64,000 bases of DNA from CAVVNC01 sp963750015 (GCA_963750015.1 CAVVPU010000016.1:1-64000), one strand, 5' to 3'; counted from the first letter of the stretch, positions 9,638-19,483 are shown. A program made the numbers and translations. The notes: generated from the letters alone by a model not told the origin.

Positions 9638-9835
9638 CGTTTAAAGGATGGGCCGGTTACCAAAGTCGAGGGCGACTCCCGCTCACCGACAAAGGGGGGC
9701 GTCATCGGTTCCGATTCAGCACGGAGCAAGGGATTACGTAGCCGAAGTCACCGAAGGGCTCCCTAAAGCGCATAGGGCCGATCATCTGAGTTCCCGTGCC
9801 AAAAAAGGAGATGATACGTCAGACTGGAGAATAGT

Positions 9836-11805
9836 GTGAAGAACCTTTTGTGGAAGCCATCCCAAGAAAGAATCGAAGCAGCCAACATCACCCGTTTCAT
9901 GCGGTTCGTCAACGAGCGCCACGCCTTTTCCTTTGCAGACTATTTCACTCTCTACGAATGGTCGATCAGTAACATTCCCGATTTTTGGGCGGCAGTCTGG
10001 GACTTCCTCGACATTAAAGCCTCCATGAAATACGACAAGGTGGTGGACGACCTTAGCCGCTTTCCCGGAGCCGATTGGTTTCCCGGGGCCGAGCTCAACT
10101 TTGCCGAGAACCTCCTGCGATATCGCGACGACACTACAGCCGTCGTCTTCAAGGCAGAGACGCGACCGCCCATGCGGATGACCTACCGGGAGCTCTCGAC
10201 GGTAGTGGCCCGCGTGGCGAATGCCCTGAAGGCTTTTGGCGTAAGCAGCGAAGATCGCGTGGTCGGTTACATGCCCAACATCCCACAGACACCCATCGCC
10301 ATGCTCGCTGCCACCAGCCTGGGTGCCACGTGGGCGTCTTGCGGGTCGGAACTCGGCGTTCAGGCGGTCATCGACCGGTTCAGCCAGGTCTCCCCGAAAG
10401 TCCTTTTCACGGTAGACGGCTATCTATACAAAAACAAACCCTTCACGATGCTCGCCGACGTCAGGGCGGTGGTAAAGGCCGTGCCGTCCATAGAGAAGGT
10501 CGTGGTCGTGCCCTACGCAAGCGAATCACCTGACATCAGCGCCATCCGCAACGCGGTCTTTTTCAATGACTTCCTCTCTTCGAATGAAGAGCTTGAGTTC
10601 ACGCAGGTGCCCGCCGGGCATCCCGTCTACATCATGTTTTCATCGGGCACGACAGGCAAACCCAAGTGCATGGTCCAGAGCGTAGGAGGGATACTGGTCA
10701 ATCAGCTGAAGGAGCTCATCATCCACGCGGACTTGAAGAGAGAAGACAAGGTGCTCTACATGACCGCCCCTTCGTGGATGATGTGGAACTGGCTCATGGC
10801 CGTCTTCGGCGTGGGGGCAACGGTCGTGCTTTTTGACGGCAACCCCGGCTATCCGGATATGGGAACCATGTGGCGCCTCGTCGATGAGGAGCAGATCACC
10901 TTCTTCGGTACGAGCGCAACCTACATAAACCTTCTGAAGTCTCAGAACTACAGGCCCAAAGACCTCTTCAGCCTCTCGCTTCTTTGACGTCGATCGGCCA
11001 GACCGGCTCGCCCCTGTCTGCCGAAGGGTTCGAGTACGTCTATGACGCGATCAAGGAAGATGTCCACTTCAATTCCCTGGCGGGAGGCACCGACATCAAC
11101 GGCTGTTTCTGCATGGGCACGCCAATCCTCCCCGTCTACGCGGGACAGCTTCAGGGGCCTGCTTTGGGGATGAAGGTGAAGGCATACGATGAGAAGGGGA
11201 CCCCCGTGTACGATCAGCAGGGAGAGCTCGTCTGCGAGGCCCCTGCCCCTTCCATGCCGCTCTCCTTCCTGAACGACCCTGATTTCACCCGCTACAAAGA
11301 TGCATACTTCACCGTCTATCCCCACATATGGCGCCACGGCGACTACGTGACCTTCTTCAGCGACACGAAGGGCGTCACCTTCTTCGGCAGGTCGGACGCC
11401 ATTCTCAAGCCTTCCGGCGTCCGCATCGGAACTGCGGAGATCTACAACGTCGTCGAGAAGTTCGACGAGATCGCCGACAGCGCGGCCATAGGCCAGAACT
11501 GGGAAGGGGACCAGCGAGTGCTCCTCTTCGTCAAACTTGCCCCGGAGGCAACGCTCTCGGACGAATTGAAGACCAGGATTAAGACCGCGTTACGGGACAA
11601 GGCATCACCGCGTCACGTCCCTGCCCTGATCATCGAAGTGCCGGACATCCCCTACACCTTCAGCGCAAAAAAGGTGGAGAGCGCCATCACTAACATCGTC
11701 AACGGCAGGACGGTGACCAACAGGGATGCCCTAGTCAATCCCGAGAGCCTCGACTATTTCGAGAAGCTGGCTGCAACTGAGGAAAGAGGAGGGGACAAGA
11801 TGTAG
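9836..11805 (+). CDS. Acetoacetyl-CoA synthetase-like acyl-CoA ligase, frameshifted
   Basis: A member of the AMP-forming (ANL) ligase superfamily. It activates a carboxylic acid to its CoA thioester using ATP. The N-terminal part carries the AMP-binding loop MFSSGTTGKPKCMVQ, and the C-terminal part carries the hinge and lid around LKPSGVRIGTAEIYN. The overall layout (WKPSQERIEAANITRF at the start) matches acetoacetate-CoA ligase. The frame breaks at about 10,980 (TCTTTGACG), where one base appears to be missing before LTSIGQTGSPLS; the two halves overlap by four bases and together have full family length. A GTG start at 9836 has GGAG six bases upstream. Last gene of the import operon. Confidence 0.82.
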
Positions 11806-11858
11806 TTCGAAGCGATGCTACACTTCAGCGCCACTAGACAGGTTAGGATTGGCATTCC

Positions 11859-12040
11859 TCAAGAAAGCTGAAATACCGGGAGTCGGCAGTAGCAGGTGTT
11901 GTCGTCGAGAGCGTAATCCTCGGGTCTTATCAACATTTCGCACCCGAGGATGCCTTCCTGAAAGCGATAATTATGTTTTCTTTTCCACACAGCTATGATA
12001 CAGCTGGTAATATTCGAAGGGAGAAGATGAGAAGGGCAGG
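11859..12040 (-). repeat. Dispersed repeat, copy B, with short reading frame
   Basis: On the minus strand a frame runs from the ATG at 11,936 to TGA at 11,859 (25 codons: MLIRPEDYALDDNTCYC and on), and continues upstream in frame as RFQEGILGCE. The flank up to about 12,040 is almost the same as in copy A (480-598). No known domain is recognised. Confidence 0.72.
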
Positions 12041-12062
12041 GCCATTCGCTGACCCTGCCCTT
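12032..12062 (-). terminator. Hairpin terminator after the PEP-CTERM-like gene
   Basis: AAGGGCAGGG (12,032-12,041) pairs perfectly with CCCTGCCCTT (12,053-12,062), a 10-base GC-rich stem with an 11-base loop. It lies 20 bases after the stop of the leftward gene at 12,082 and is followed in that direction by a pyrimidine-rich tract. Confidence 0.6.
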
Positions 12063-12081
12063 GATGTTGGATGAATAAGGC

Positions 12082-12690
12082 CTACTTCTTAAACTTTCTC
12101 CTCACCGCTGCAACACTCGCGAGGCCGGGAGCGAGAAGCAGGAGTGCGCCGGGAATGGGGACAGGGCTGGTTGTCGCTGTGAAAGTTGCATCCCCGGAGA
12201 TAATGCTGATCAAAAAATTGCCGTCGGTCGTTGGGAAGAGAGCGCCGCCGTTCCAGAGGGCTGTGCCGGATATGGGCCCTATAGCGGTGCTTAAATCATA
12301 GGTGGCAAATATTGGGTTACTCGTGGCACAAATTAACAAGTCTGACGTGTGGTCGCTAATTTCTGCGGAAGGTGCGTATGGATATAGCCCGCCATCTGTG
12401 TTTTGAGTGACAGCCGCTATCATTTTATCCGTAAACGTTGCCGTGCCTATGCCTGCAACATTGACTGTCGCTGTACCCTTATGGTCTCCGAAGAGGCCTG
12501 TGCCTGATGACTGGATGTTTATGGTGTCTCCGACGTATGTTAGAGTAACCAGGGCGTCGGTAAAGGCTGTCGAACCCAGCTCACCTGTCGCTACCGCTTG
12601 CTCAACGTACGTGATCGGTGTCGCCCCGACTGGACTAACACCTAAAATCAGGAGTGCCAAAGCCGCTAGAATCAAAATTGTACGCTTCAT
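12082..12690 (-). CDS. Exported protein with PEP-CTERM-like C-terminal sorting signal
   Basis: A 202-residue secreted protein. It has an N-terminal signal peptide (MKRTILILAALALLILG, cleavage near VGATP) and a low-complexity Thr/Ser/Gly-rich body. It ends in a tripartite tail: PVPIPGA, a hydrophobic helix (LLLLAPGLASVAAV) and a basic end (RRKFKK). This is the architecture of PEP-CTERM proteins, which are anchored and then processed by an exosortase/EpsH. No exosortase gene is in the window. Two Cys residues are present. Function unknown; such proteins are usually extracellular-matrix or surface components. It stands alone with its own terminator. Confidence 0.8.
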   Translation of the reverse strand: MKRTILILAALALLILGVSPVGATPITYVEQAVATGELGSTAFTDALVTLTYVGDTINIQSSGTGLFGDHKGTATVNVAGIGTATFTDKMIAAVTQNTDGGLYPYAPSAEISDHTSDLLICATSNPIFATYDLSTAIGPISGTALWNGGALFPTTDGNFLISIISGDATFTATTSPVPIPGALLLLAPGLASVAAVRRKFKK

Positions 12691-13460
12691 TTGTCCCCGC
12701 CTCCTTAGATAGGTTTACTTCCTTCGTCTTGTAGCAGTTGGCCTTTCTTCGCTTCCGCCGCCGAATTGACGTATTACCTCCTTCACCTGAAAATGAAAAG
12801 TGGTCCCTCTTGTTTGGTAGCTTTGCTCATGCACTTAATCTTCATTTTCGCCTCTCCTGGCGAAAGTCCCATAACGACCTGCGTCTATCCGCACCGTGTT
12901 TTTGTTGCCCTATTACCTCCCTTTTTTTAGCCCGTTGACTTTTTCCGAGAAAAAAGCCCAAACCAAGCACAACGATCTCCCTGTCCGGCTTTCTGGTATC
13001 CTTATAAGGACCAGCTCAAGTACCCGGGATAGTCTGTGCTCGGAAAACGATTACCTTCCCGTCCTCCCTTCGCGATGCCGTCCCATTGGGGATCCGGCTC
13101 ACGCTCCGTTATCCGGCAGCCCGGCTGTCTTTACAAGTTGTCCGAGGTACTATGATTCGACGCCCGGCTTTTGGCCCCATCCTGGTGGATAATTTGCTTT
13201 TATAGTCTTTTACTACCTCAACATTGTTACAGACATATTAAGAGCGTGTGAAATGTTTATTAGAAGCGACGATTTTTTACGGTAATGATGGCTATTGGGA
13301 ACGGAGACCGACCCACCAGTTGTAGGTGTTACCCGAGAAGATGAAATCTTGAATGATTATCAACATTTCATACCAGCGAATTGCTTCCTTATGTCTGCTA
13401 ACTTAACGGTACCTCTCTCATGATTCTCAACGTTGAGGTCGAAGGGCATGTCCGGTTCGT
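12691..13460. other. Intergenic region, 770 bases
   Basis: No supported gene. The right end (13,292-13,400) carries repeat copy C. The region next to 12,690 must hold the promoter of the leftward PEP-CTERM-like gene, but I cannot assign boxes with confidence. Lower GC than the surroundings, with several T-rich runs. Confidence 0.45.
13292..13400 (-). repeat. Dispersed repeat, copy C, with short reading frame
   Basis: A minus-strand frame from the ATG at 13,366 to TAG at 13,292 gives 24 codons (MLIIIQDFIFSGNTYNWW and on); upstream codons in frame read HKEAIRWYE. It matches the repeat core at ML-I, the DF pair and NTY. The most diverged of the near-complete copies. Confidence 0.6.
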
Positions 13461-15167
13461 CTACTTTGGAAAAGTAAAATTGTCCGAATAATAGCGCCAG
13501 GTCTTATGTTTATATTTAGCCACCGGGACCGGCTCGAAGCGGAAATTCAGTTTTCCCTCTTTCTGATTAATAATGATCCACTTTAGCCACTCTTTATCGT
13601 ATCTCTCCGGGAAGTCCTCCCGATAATGGGAACCTCGGCTTTCAGTTCTCATTAAAGAAGCCCTGAGCACCAAATCACCGAGGAGCGCCATACTTCGGAC
13701 GCCTTTCGATTTTGACAGTTGATGCAAGTCCGAAGCTCCCATTCTTGGCAGCACGTCCTGCGTGAGGCCCTCCATTTTCTGCAAGGCACTCTTTAACTTG
13801 CTTTCGCTCTTTAGGGTAAACATCGGGAAGATGATGTTCTGCAGCTCTCTTAATACCTCTTCCGGTGAAATACCGCCCTGCCCTAACCGATCGAAGGTGT
13901 GTTGTTTCATCCGTTTGACTTTTTTCTTGTCTATAACAGGGTGGGGGGCGGTTGCTTTCGCATATTTTCCGGCAGTTTCCCCGGCCCAGCGGCCGAAGGC
14001 AGCGGTCTTGCAGATGCTCCAGCCACCGAAGTAGATCCCGGGGTCGACATTCCTGACTGTTCCGGCAAGAAACAGACCCGGTACGATCGTCCGCATTTCG
14101 TGGTCACTATGAAGGTGATCGGACGTCCAGGGAGTGGCTGTCCATTCTTGTCTCTCGTCGAAAGGTTTAATGCCCGATTCAATAAGCTGATCGTACTGCA
14201 ACTTAGGCCAGCCTTCGGCCGGCATCATCAGATCCTTATCCGCCGGTTTCATGCCGCTGCAGTCAAGATAGAAGGGGTATCGGCCTTCCCTGGCTTCAAA
14301 AGCCATGGCCCGAGCGATGTAATTGTAGTCGCAGTTGCTTTTCAAGGTAGGCGAGTATCGGGCCATAAACTCCTCACCCTGTTCATTGACAAACCTTGCT
14401 CCCAAAGGCAACAGGAAAGTGACACCCTCCCACCTGAACTTGACGGGAATGACCCAGGTAGTGACGAATTCAAGATTCCTCAACTCGGCTCCCGCATCGA
14501 AGGCGAGTCGGGTCCCCTCCCCTTGATCCATCTGGATATCCTCGTAACCTCCACGAAAAGAGCAGCCACCGGTAGCGAGGATCACGGCTTTACCTTTTAG
14601 GACATAGAACTTTCCACTGCGGACGTTGAACCCAACCGCACCTACTACCGCATCATTATGCTTGATCAGTTCCGTGATATGTACCCGGTCCAGGTACCGG
14701 ACACCCAGGCGTGTGGCTTCCTGTGCAAGGGCAGCCATCATATTCTTGCCACCGCTGCCGGAAGGCTTACCGACGTAGCAGGCATTATGACCGAGACCGC
14801 GCTGGGGAACATATATCAGTTTGCCGTTTTCTTCTTCAAATTGAACTCCCATTCTGCGAAAATCTTCGATTCGATCCCACGACTGGTTCAAGATCTTCTC
14901 GACGAGATCCTGCTCGTACAAACCATCGCCCAGAGAGATGATATCTTTAACAAAATCGTCAACATTTTCTCCAGGTGGCAGAGCCTGTATGTTCCCGCCC
15001 GAGAAATACCCTTCACCGGCGAAACCCATGCGCGGGCCTTTGTCGACGACAAGGACATTTTCGACGAATTCCCGGGCGCGGTTGGCTGCCCAAAGACCCG
15101 ATAAACCACCACCTATTATGAGAACATCTGCTTCGATGACTTCTTCCGTTCCCGCAATCTGAGCCAT
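13461..15167 (-). CDS. FAD-dependent oxidoreductase, fumarate reductase/succinate dehydrogenase flavoprotein family
   Basis: A 568-residue flavoprotein. The dinucleotide-binding motif ADVLIIGGGLSGLWAANRA lies near residues 15-33 and a second FAD contact is VILATGGCSFRGGY. A late motif, VPGLFLAGTVRNVDPGIYFGGWS, closes the FAD domain, and a helical C-terminal domain (about 440-568) follows. It shares the TAATG junction with the upstream gene, so the two are co-translated. Together they look like an electron-transfer or dehydrogenase complex: a soluble enoate/fumarate reductase-like subunit fed by the Fe-S/FAD partner. Similarity to the AprA-like branch is possible. No covalent-flavin motif is evident, and the physiological substrate is unknown. 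Confidence 0.85.
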   Translation of the reverse strand: MAQIAGTEEVIEADVLIIGGGLSGLWAANRAREFVENVLVVDKGPRMGFAGEGYFSGGNIQALPPGENVDDFVKDIISLGDGLYEQDLVEKILNQSWDRIEDFRRMGVQFEEENGKLIYVPQRGLGHNACYVGKPSGSGGKNMMAALAQEATRLGVRYLDRVHITELIKHNDAVVGAVGFNVRSGKFYVLKGKAVILATGGCSFRGGYEDIQMDQGEGTRLAFDAGAELRNLEFVTTWVIPVKFRWEGVTFLLPLGARFVNEQGEEFMARYSPTLKSNCDYNYIARAMAFEAREGRYPFYLDCSGMKPADKDLMMPAEGWPKLQYDQLIESGIKPFDERQEWTATPWTSDHLHSDHEMRTIVPGLFLAGTVRNVDPGIYFGGWSICKTAAFGRWAGETAGKYAKATAPHPVIDKKKVKRMKQHTFDRLGQGGISPEEVLRELQNIIFPMFTLKSESKLKSALQKMEGLTQDVLPRMGASDLHQLSKSKGVRSMALLGDLVLRASLMRTESRGSHYREDFPERYDKEWLKWIIINQKEGKLNFRFEPVPVAKYKHKTWRYYSDNFTFPK

Positions 15168-16819
15168 TATCTTTTGCCTCTTTCACTATAGTCTATCGAT
15201 GGCGCGACAAACCCCGGCGTGAAGCTGACCGTGACAGCCTTCGCAGGACAGCTCAGGGCGCATTCAAAGCAGACCATGCAATCTTCGTTGTAGGCAATCC
15301 GCGCTTTGCTCCCACAGGTCATACACCTCTGCGCTTCACGCAGTGCCATGTCTTTGCTGAATCCGAGCTTGATCTCCCTGAAGTTCCTCCTCCTTCGATC
15401 TACCGGAAGGAGAGGAGCAACTTGCCTCACAATAGTGGGCATTCCGTCTTTCGGCGAATTCGGAAAGCTACTGATCGCCCCTTTCCTGCCTTCCTTGAGG
15501 TCTTCACCTTTCAGGTAACGATCGACGGAGATTGCCGCTGTTCTCCCATCGCGAATAGACTCAACTACCGAAGCTGGGCCCGATACCGCATCTCCACCCG
15601 CAAACACTCCGGGCACGCTCGTCTCAAGCGTGATCGAATCGGCCGCGATCGTCCCCCGTTCGGTTGTCTTTATCTCTTGAGGGAGAAGCGCTAAGTCCGG
15701 TCTTTGACCGACAGCGAAGATCACCGTATCTGCCTTTATAAAGGTGTTTGTACCCTTGTCGAAGGACGGACAAAACATGCCTTCCCCGTCTTTGACCGAG
15801 ACACATCGATCGAATGCCACTCCAGTGACTTTACCGTCCTTTCCCTGGATCTTCTTCGGTCCCCAGCACGGGTGGATATCAACTCCCTCATCGATTGCTT
15901 GTTTGATACTATCTTCATGGGCAGGCATTTCGCTACCTGCCTCAAGGCAGACTACCTCAACCTTTTGAGCGCCCATTCTGAGGGCCGCTGAAGCGGCATC
16001 CATAGCCACGTCGCCACCGCCGATAACCAGGACGTTGCCACTAATTCCGGCCTGGCGTTTGAGGTTAACCCCTCGCAAGAAGTCGAGGCCCCAGGTGACT
16101 CCTTCCAGGTCTACGCCATCGATGGCGAGCTTCGAGCTTAATTGCGTCCCCACCCCGAAGAACACGGCCTTGTATCCGTTGTCTCTGAGATCTTCAACGG
16201 TTACATCCCCGCCTATCGTCGTACCGGTCTTGAACTCCGCTCCCATCTCCCTTATGTAGTCGATTTGAGCGTCGAGGATATTCCTGGGCAGGCGATGCTC
16301 CGCTATTCCAGCCCTTAACATTCCTCCACATTCCGCCATGGATTCAAATACCGTAACCGGGTAGCCCATTCCAGTGAGGAAGTAGGCGCAGCTCAGGCCG
16401 GCCGGACCCGAGCCGACGATCGCAACTTTGGCCACGTGCAACCTCAGCGCGGGTTTCGCCTTCTCCTTAAGCCAATAGTCGGCAACAAACCGTTCGAGGG
16501 TATTGATGTTGACTGCTTCGTCGACTTCTTTCCGAGCGCAATTCGTTTCGCATGGGTGAAAACAGACGCGACCGGTAACGGCCGGAAATGGAAGCGTCTC
16601 CCTGATGAATCCTATAGCTTCTTCAACGTTCCCATGCTGAAGCGAGTGCATGTACCGTCTAATGTCCACGCCCGCAGGACAGCTTGCCTGGCATAAGGAG
16701 GCTTCCTCCTGACAGGTATCCAGCCTGAGAACGTCCATATTACAACGGTCGACGCACGTCCCGCATCCGGTGCACTTCGTTTTTGTTATTTCGGTTATCA
16801 ACGCTTTCCCTTTCTCCAA
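15167..16819 (-). CDS. Fe-S/FAD pyridine-nucleotide oxidoreductase (glutamate synthase small-subunit type)
   Basis: A 550-residue protein with an N-terminal ferredoxin motif (CTGCGTCVDRC, residues 16-26) and a cysteine-rich GltD-type Fe-S region including CQASCPAG and CFHPCETNC. An FAD fold (VAIVGSGPAGLSCAYFL) and an NAD(P) fold (VLVIGGGDVAMDAA) follow, with the closing motif GVFAGGDAVSGPASVV. A second C-terminal cluster motif reads CMVCFECALSCP. It probably passes electrons between NAD(P)H or ferredoxin and the flavoprotein encoded just downstream (one-base overlap). The operon promoter at 16,916-16,947 carries the GntR operator. Confidence 0.88.
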   Translation of the reverse strand: MEKGKALITEITKTKCTGCGTCVDRCNMDVLRLDTCQEEASLCQASCPAGVDIRRYMHSLQHGNVEEAIGFIRETLPFPAVTGRVCFHPCETNCARKEVDEAVNINTLERFVADYWLKEKAKPALRLHVAKVAIVGSGPAGLSCAYFLTGMGYPVTVFESMAECGGMLRAGIAEHRLPRNILDAQIDYIREMGAEFKTGTTIGGDVTVEDLRDNGYKAVFFGVGTQLSSKLAIDGVDLEGVTWGLDFLRGVNLKRQAGISGNVLVIGGGDVAMDAASAALRMGAQKVEVVCLEAGSEMPAHEDSIKQAIDEGVDIHPCWGPKKIQGKDGKVTGVAFDRCVSVKDGEGMFCPSFDKGTNTFIKADTVIFAVGQRPDLALLPQEIKTTERGTIAADSITLETSVPGVFAGGDAVSGPASVVESIRDGRTAAISVDRYLKGEDLKEGRKGAISSFPNSPKDGMPTIVRQVAPLLPVDRRRRNFREIKLGFSKDMALREAQRCMTCGSKARIAYNEDCMVCFECALSCPAKAVTVSFTPGFVAPSIDYSERGKR

Positions 16820-16915
16820 AATATAGATTTGTGCTCACAAAATCTGATCGACGTCTGGTCGGAAGGCGGTTGGAATCACCTTTCCGTCGATGCTTTCGCA
16901 CTGGTGCTTACACTG

Positions 16916-16947
16916 TGGTATTACCATCATCAAAGTTACGTTGTCAA
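16916..16947 (-). promoter_or_regulatory. Promoter and GntR operator of the oxidoreductase operon
   Basis: Read leftward: TTGACA (complement of 16,942-16,947), 18 bases, then TAATAC (complement of 16,918-16,923). The -10 box lies within the operator ATGATGGTAATACCA, whose core TGGTATTACCA (16,916-16,926) is a perfect palindrome of the FadR/GntR type. Same layout as 17,911-17,942 and 17,974-18,005. Confidence 0.78.
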
Positions 16948-17089
16948 GAATTTTGTTTCGAGGTTCGTTTTGGTCCTGTTGGAAGGCAGAAATGTTCCCG
17001 TTAATCCGAAAACCGCTTGCCTGGGGGGGGAGTTCTTATGAGAAAGGAGAAGATGGTCTATGGACGACGGAACAGTGACAGACGGAGCA

Positions 17090-17869
17090 TTAGCCTTTCT
17101 CTTTGTCTCGCGCAGCGCTTGCTTTCCGGGCCCGTTTCACCTTCGTCGGCTTGAGCCCCTGGGCTCTCTTGAGATACTCGATGCGATCGGAAACGGCCCT
17201 ATAGACGGCGTCATGGCTTCCCGATCGCATCGCCTCGAGAATCTGACGGTGAAGGGCCAGCAGCTTTTCCGGACCTTCCGGCTCCAGGACGGCCAGGATC
17301 GGAGGAAACTCGTCCTGTATCACGTTCTCGAACATCTTCCACAAGAGCGTAATCAAGGGATTACCTGCGACTCGGGCCATTTCGAGGCCGAATCGATAGG
17401 ATGCCTTGCAAAAGGCAAAGAAGTCGCTCCCGCTCGCCTCCATTTCGTCAAACCGGCCGCTCAGAGCTTGCAGATTCTCATCGGTCATCGCATCCATGGC
17501 AGCATGGGCTGTTATGCCGACAACGTGAGGAATTACCGCCCAGAAGTCGCCCATGGTTTTTTCGCTCACCTGGATGAGCCACGATATCTGCTCCCGGATG
17601 GGTGCTACACAGTTCTCAAGGTCAGGCGACTTTACGATGTGTTTGCGGGTAGCGAGGTCCAATTCAAGAAGGCCTCGGTCACGGAGAATTTTGAGGGCCT
17701 CCCGAATCGTCGGCCGCCCGACTCCAAAGGCCCGTGCCAGATCCCTTTCCGATGGCAATGAATCTCCCGGCTGGTAATCTCCGCCTAAAATGGCCCTCTT
17801 GATCTGGCGGGTCGTTTCTTCATAGAGGGTGGTTCTTTTGAGGCGGTCGAAAGGAATTGCTTTTGGCAT
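17090..17869 (-). CDS. GntR-family transcriptional repressor, FadR/FCD subfamily
   Basis: A 259-residue regulator. The N-terminal winged helix contains LPSERDLARAFGVGRPTIREAL near residues 38-59, a textbook GntR DNA-binding segment. The all-helical FCD ligand-binding domain occupies about residues 95-230. It sits between the leftward oxidoreductase operon and the rightward MFS-hydrolase operon, and its own promoter plus those two operons carry the same TGGTA-N-TACC operator over their -10 boxes. It therefore probably represses all three and is released by a carboxylate-like inducer, as is usual in this subfamily. The basic C-terminal tail (RARKASAARDKEKG) is unremarkable. Confidence 0.92.
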   Translation of the reverse strand: MPKAIPFDRLKRTTLYEETTRQIKRAILGGDYQPGDSLPSERDLARAFGVGRPTIREALKILRDRGLLELDLATRKHIVKSPDLENCVAPIREQISWLIQVSEKTMGDFWAVIPHVVGITAHAAMDAMTDENLQALSGRFDEMEASGSDFFAFCKASYRFGLEMARVAGNPLITLLWKMFENVIQDEFPPILAVLEPEGPEKLLALHRQILEAMRSGSHDAVYRAVSDRIEYLKRAQGLKPTKVKRARKASAARDKEKG

Positions 17870-17910
17870 GGAACATCGCCTCCTGTGCGTTGTTGCTCCA
17901 ACTCGGTATC

Positions 17911-17942
17911 TGGTATTACCATCATTGTGGAGATCTTGTCAA
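17911..17942 (-). promoter_or_regulatory. Promoter and autoregulatory operator of the GntR gene
   Basis: Leftward TTGACA (complement of 17,937-17,942), an 18-base spacer and TAATAC (complement of 17,913-17,918). The palindrome TGGTATTACCA at 17,911-17,921 covers the -10 box. It lies about 45 bases upstream of the GntR start codon, so autorepression is expected. Confidence 0.78.
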
Positions 17943-17973
17943 GGGTGTCCACCGGTGTACCGACCAAAAGGTG

Positions 17974-18005
17974 TTGACATCATATTACTGATGATGGTAA
18001 TACCG
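17974..18005 (+). promoter_or_regulatory. Promoter and GntR operator of the MFS-hydrolase operon
   Basis: TTGACA at 17,974-17,979, an 18-base spacer and TAATAC at 17,998-18,003. The operator ATGATGGTAATACC (17,991-18,004) covers the -10 box. About 130 bases of leader follow before the MFS gene. Confidence 0.78.
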
Positions 18006-18133
18006 TATTTCGTAATGTGGTTTAGTTACCATCAGCGTGCGAAAGAAGCTAGAGGTCGGGAGCAGAAACATAGATCTCGCTCACCCGTTTTTGCCGGCGA
18101 GGTCACAAAAAAGCAGGAATAGGGGGTGGCAAC

Positions 18134-19483
18134 ATGCGCAAGGTCAATGTGAGCAGTGTCATCGACAACTCGAAGTTCAATGGCTTCTTCCTTTCGGTCC
18201 TCGCCATCGTGGTCTTTGCCCAGCTCTTCGATGGCTACGATACCGCCATCTACGGCGTCTCTCTGCCCTTGATGATGAAGGAGCTGAAACTCAACCCCAC
18301 CCAGGCAGGCCTGCTCGCGAGCGCAAGCCAGCTCGGCCTCTTTCTCGGCTCCATAGTGATGGGGATGTTCGCCGACAAGGCGGGTCGCAAGGCCGCATTG
18401 ATTGTAGGGATCGCTTTCTACTCTATCTTCACGGGATGGTGCGGACTTTCCTACGGGGTAATGAGCTTCGCAATCGTCCGGTTTCTCGCGGGCATCGGCC
18501 TTGCGGCGATGACCCCTGTGTCGGCTGCAATGCTTTCCGAATATTCGCCCAAAAGGTGGCGCAGTTTCATGGTGGGCTCGAATTCTATAGGCATGAATTT
18601 CGGCCAGTTCCTGGTCACCCTCACGGGCATCGTCCTCATCGGCGCCCTGGGCTGGAGGGCACTCTACCTCATCGCCTTCGTTCCCGTGCTTCTCATCCTT
18701 CTGGTTCACTTTTATGCTCCCGAATCGATGGTCTTCTATGTGAAGCGCGGACAGAAGGATAGGATACGCCACTTCCTGAAGAAGGCCGATCCTTCCTTCG
18801 TGCCTACGGACGAGGACGTCTACGAGACGAGTGCCATCAACCGGACCAAAGCGACGGTTGCGAGCCTGTTCCGGCAGGGTCTCGCGCACAATACGATCCT
18901 TATATGGGTCATGTTCTTCTGCAACATGTACATCATCATGGGTGTCACCATATGGATGCCCAAGCTCATGATGATGCAGGGCTACTCGATGAGAATGGGC
19001 TTGACCTTTGCGCTGGTGTCGATGGGCGCTTCCGTGCTCGCTGCTCCCATAGGCGGAATTATTACGGACCGGCTTGGATTCAAAAAAACCGTGGTCACCT
19101 GCTACGTTCTGCTGGCAATAGCCGTCAACCTCTACGCGGTAAAGATGAACCTCGCTCCTCTCCTGATAATTTTCGGCATCGGCGGGTTCTGCCTGGGCAT
19201 TGTGCAGCCCATGCTCTTCTCCTTCGCCGCGCAGAATTATCCCATATCGATCAGAGGCACCGCGCTCGGCTGGGGAGGCGCCGTCACCCGCTTTTCGGGC
19301 GGCATCGCACCTATTATCCTTGGCGTGATCGTTTCAGCGGGCCTCGGTTCCGCAGCGGCCTTCTCCCATCTTGCCATTCCCGCCCTTCTAGGGGCTGCGG
19401 CGCTTCTGGGAACCAAGAAAGTCAGGGATTTCACAATCGACGTGGCCGAGCCCGTTACAGTTGCGGCACCTCGGGGCGCCTAG
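18134..19483 (+). CDS. MFS transporter, aromatic acid:H+ symporter-like
   Basis: A 449-residue inner-membrane carrier with 12 predicted membrane segments. The start of TM1 carries QLFDGYDTAIYG, the DGYD pattern of the aromatic acid:H+ symporter (PcaK/BenK) family. The loop between TM2 and TM3 has GMFADKAGRKAAL, the MFS A-motif, and RFLAGIGLAAMTPVSAAMLSEY marks TM4-5. GGGGGTG precedes the ATG. First gene of an operon under the GntR operator, followed by a flavodoxin-like protein, a SnoaL-like protein and a hydrolase. It likely imports an aromatic or related organic acid handled by those enzymes. Confidence 0.88.
   Translation: MRKVNVSSVIDNSKFNGFFLSVLAIVVFAQLFDGYDTAIYGVSLPLMMKELKLNPTQAGLLASASQLGLFLGSIVMGMFADKAGRKAALIVGIAFYSIFTGWCGLSYGVMSFAIVRFLAGIGLAAMTPVSAAMLSEYSPKRWRSFMVGSNSIGMNFGQFLVTLTGIVLIGALGWRALYLIAFVPVLLILLVHFYAPESMVFYVKRGQKDRIRHFLKKADPSFVPTDEDVYETSAINRTKATVASLFRQGLAHNTILIWVMFFCNMYIIMGVTIWMPKLMMMQGYSMRMGLTFALVSMGASVLAAPIGGIITDRLGFKKTVVTCYVLLAIAVNLYAVKMNLAPLLIIFGIGGFCLGIVQPMLFSFAAQNYPISIRGTALGWGGAVTRFSGGIAPIILGVIVSAGLGSAAAFSHLAIPALLGAAALLGTKKVRDFTIDVAEPVTVAAPRGA

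Noticed and set aside
9648..9839. A 63-codon frame between livF and the acyl-CoA ligase
   Set aside because: No ribosome site and coding-unlike composition.
13292..13400. Repeat copies as a CRISPR array
   Set aside because: Copies are kilobases apart and diverged, with no regular spacers or cas genes.
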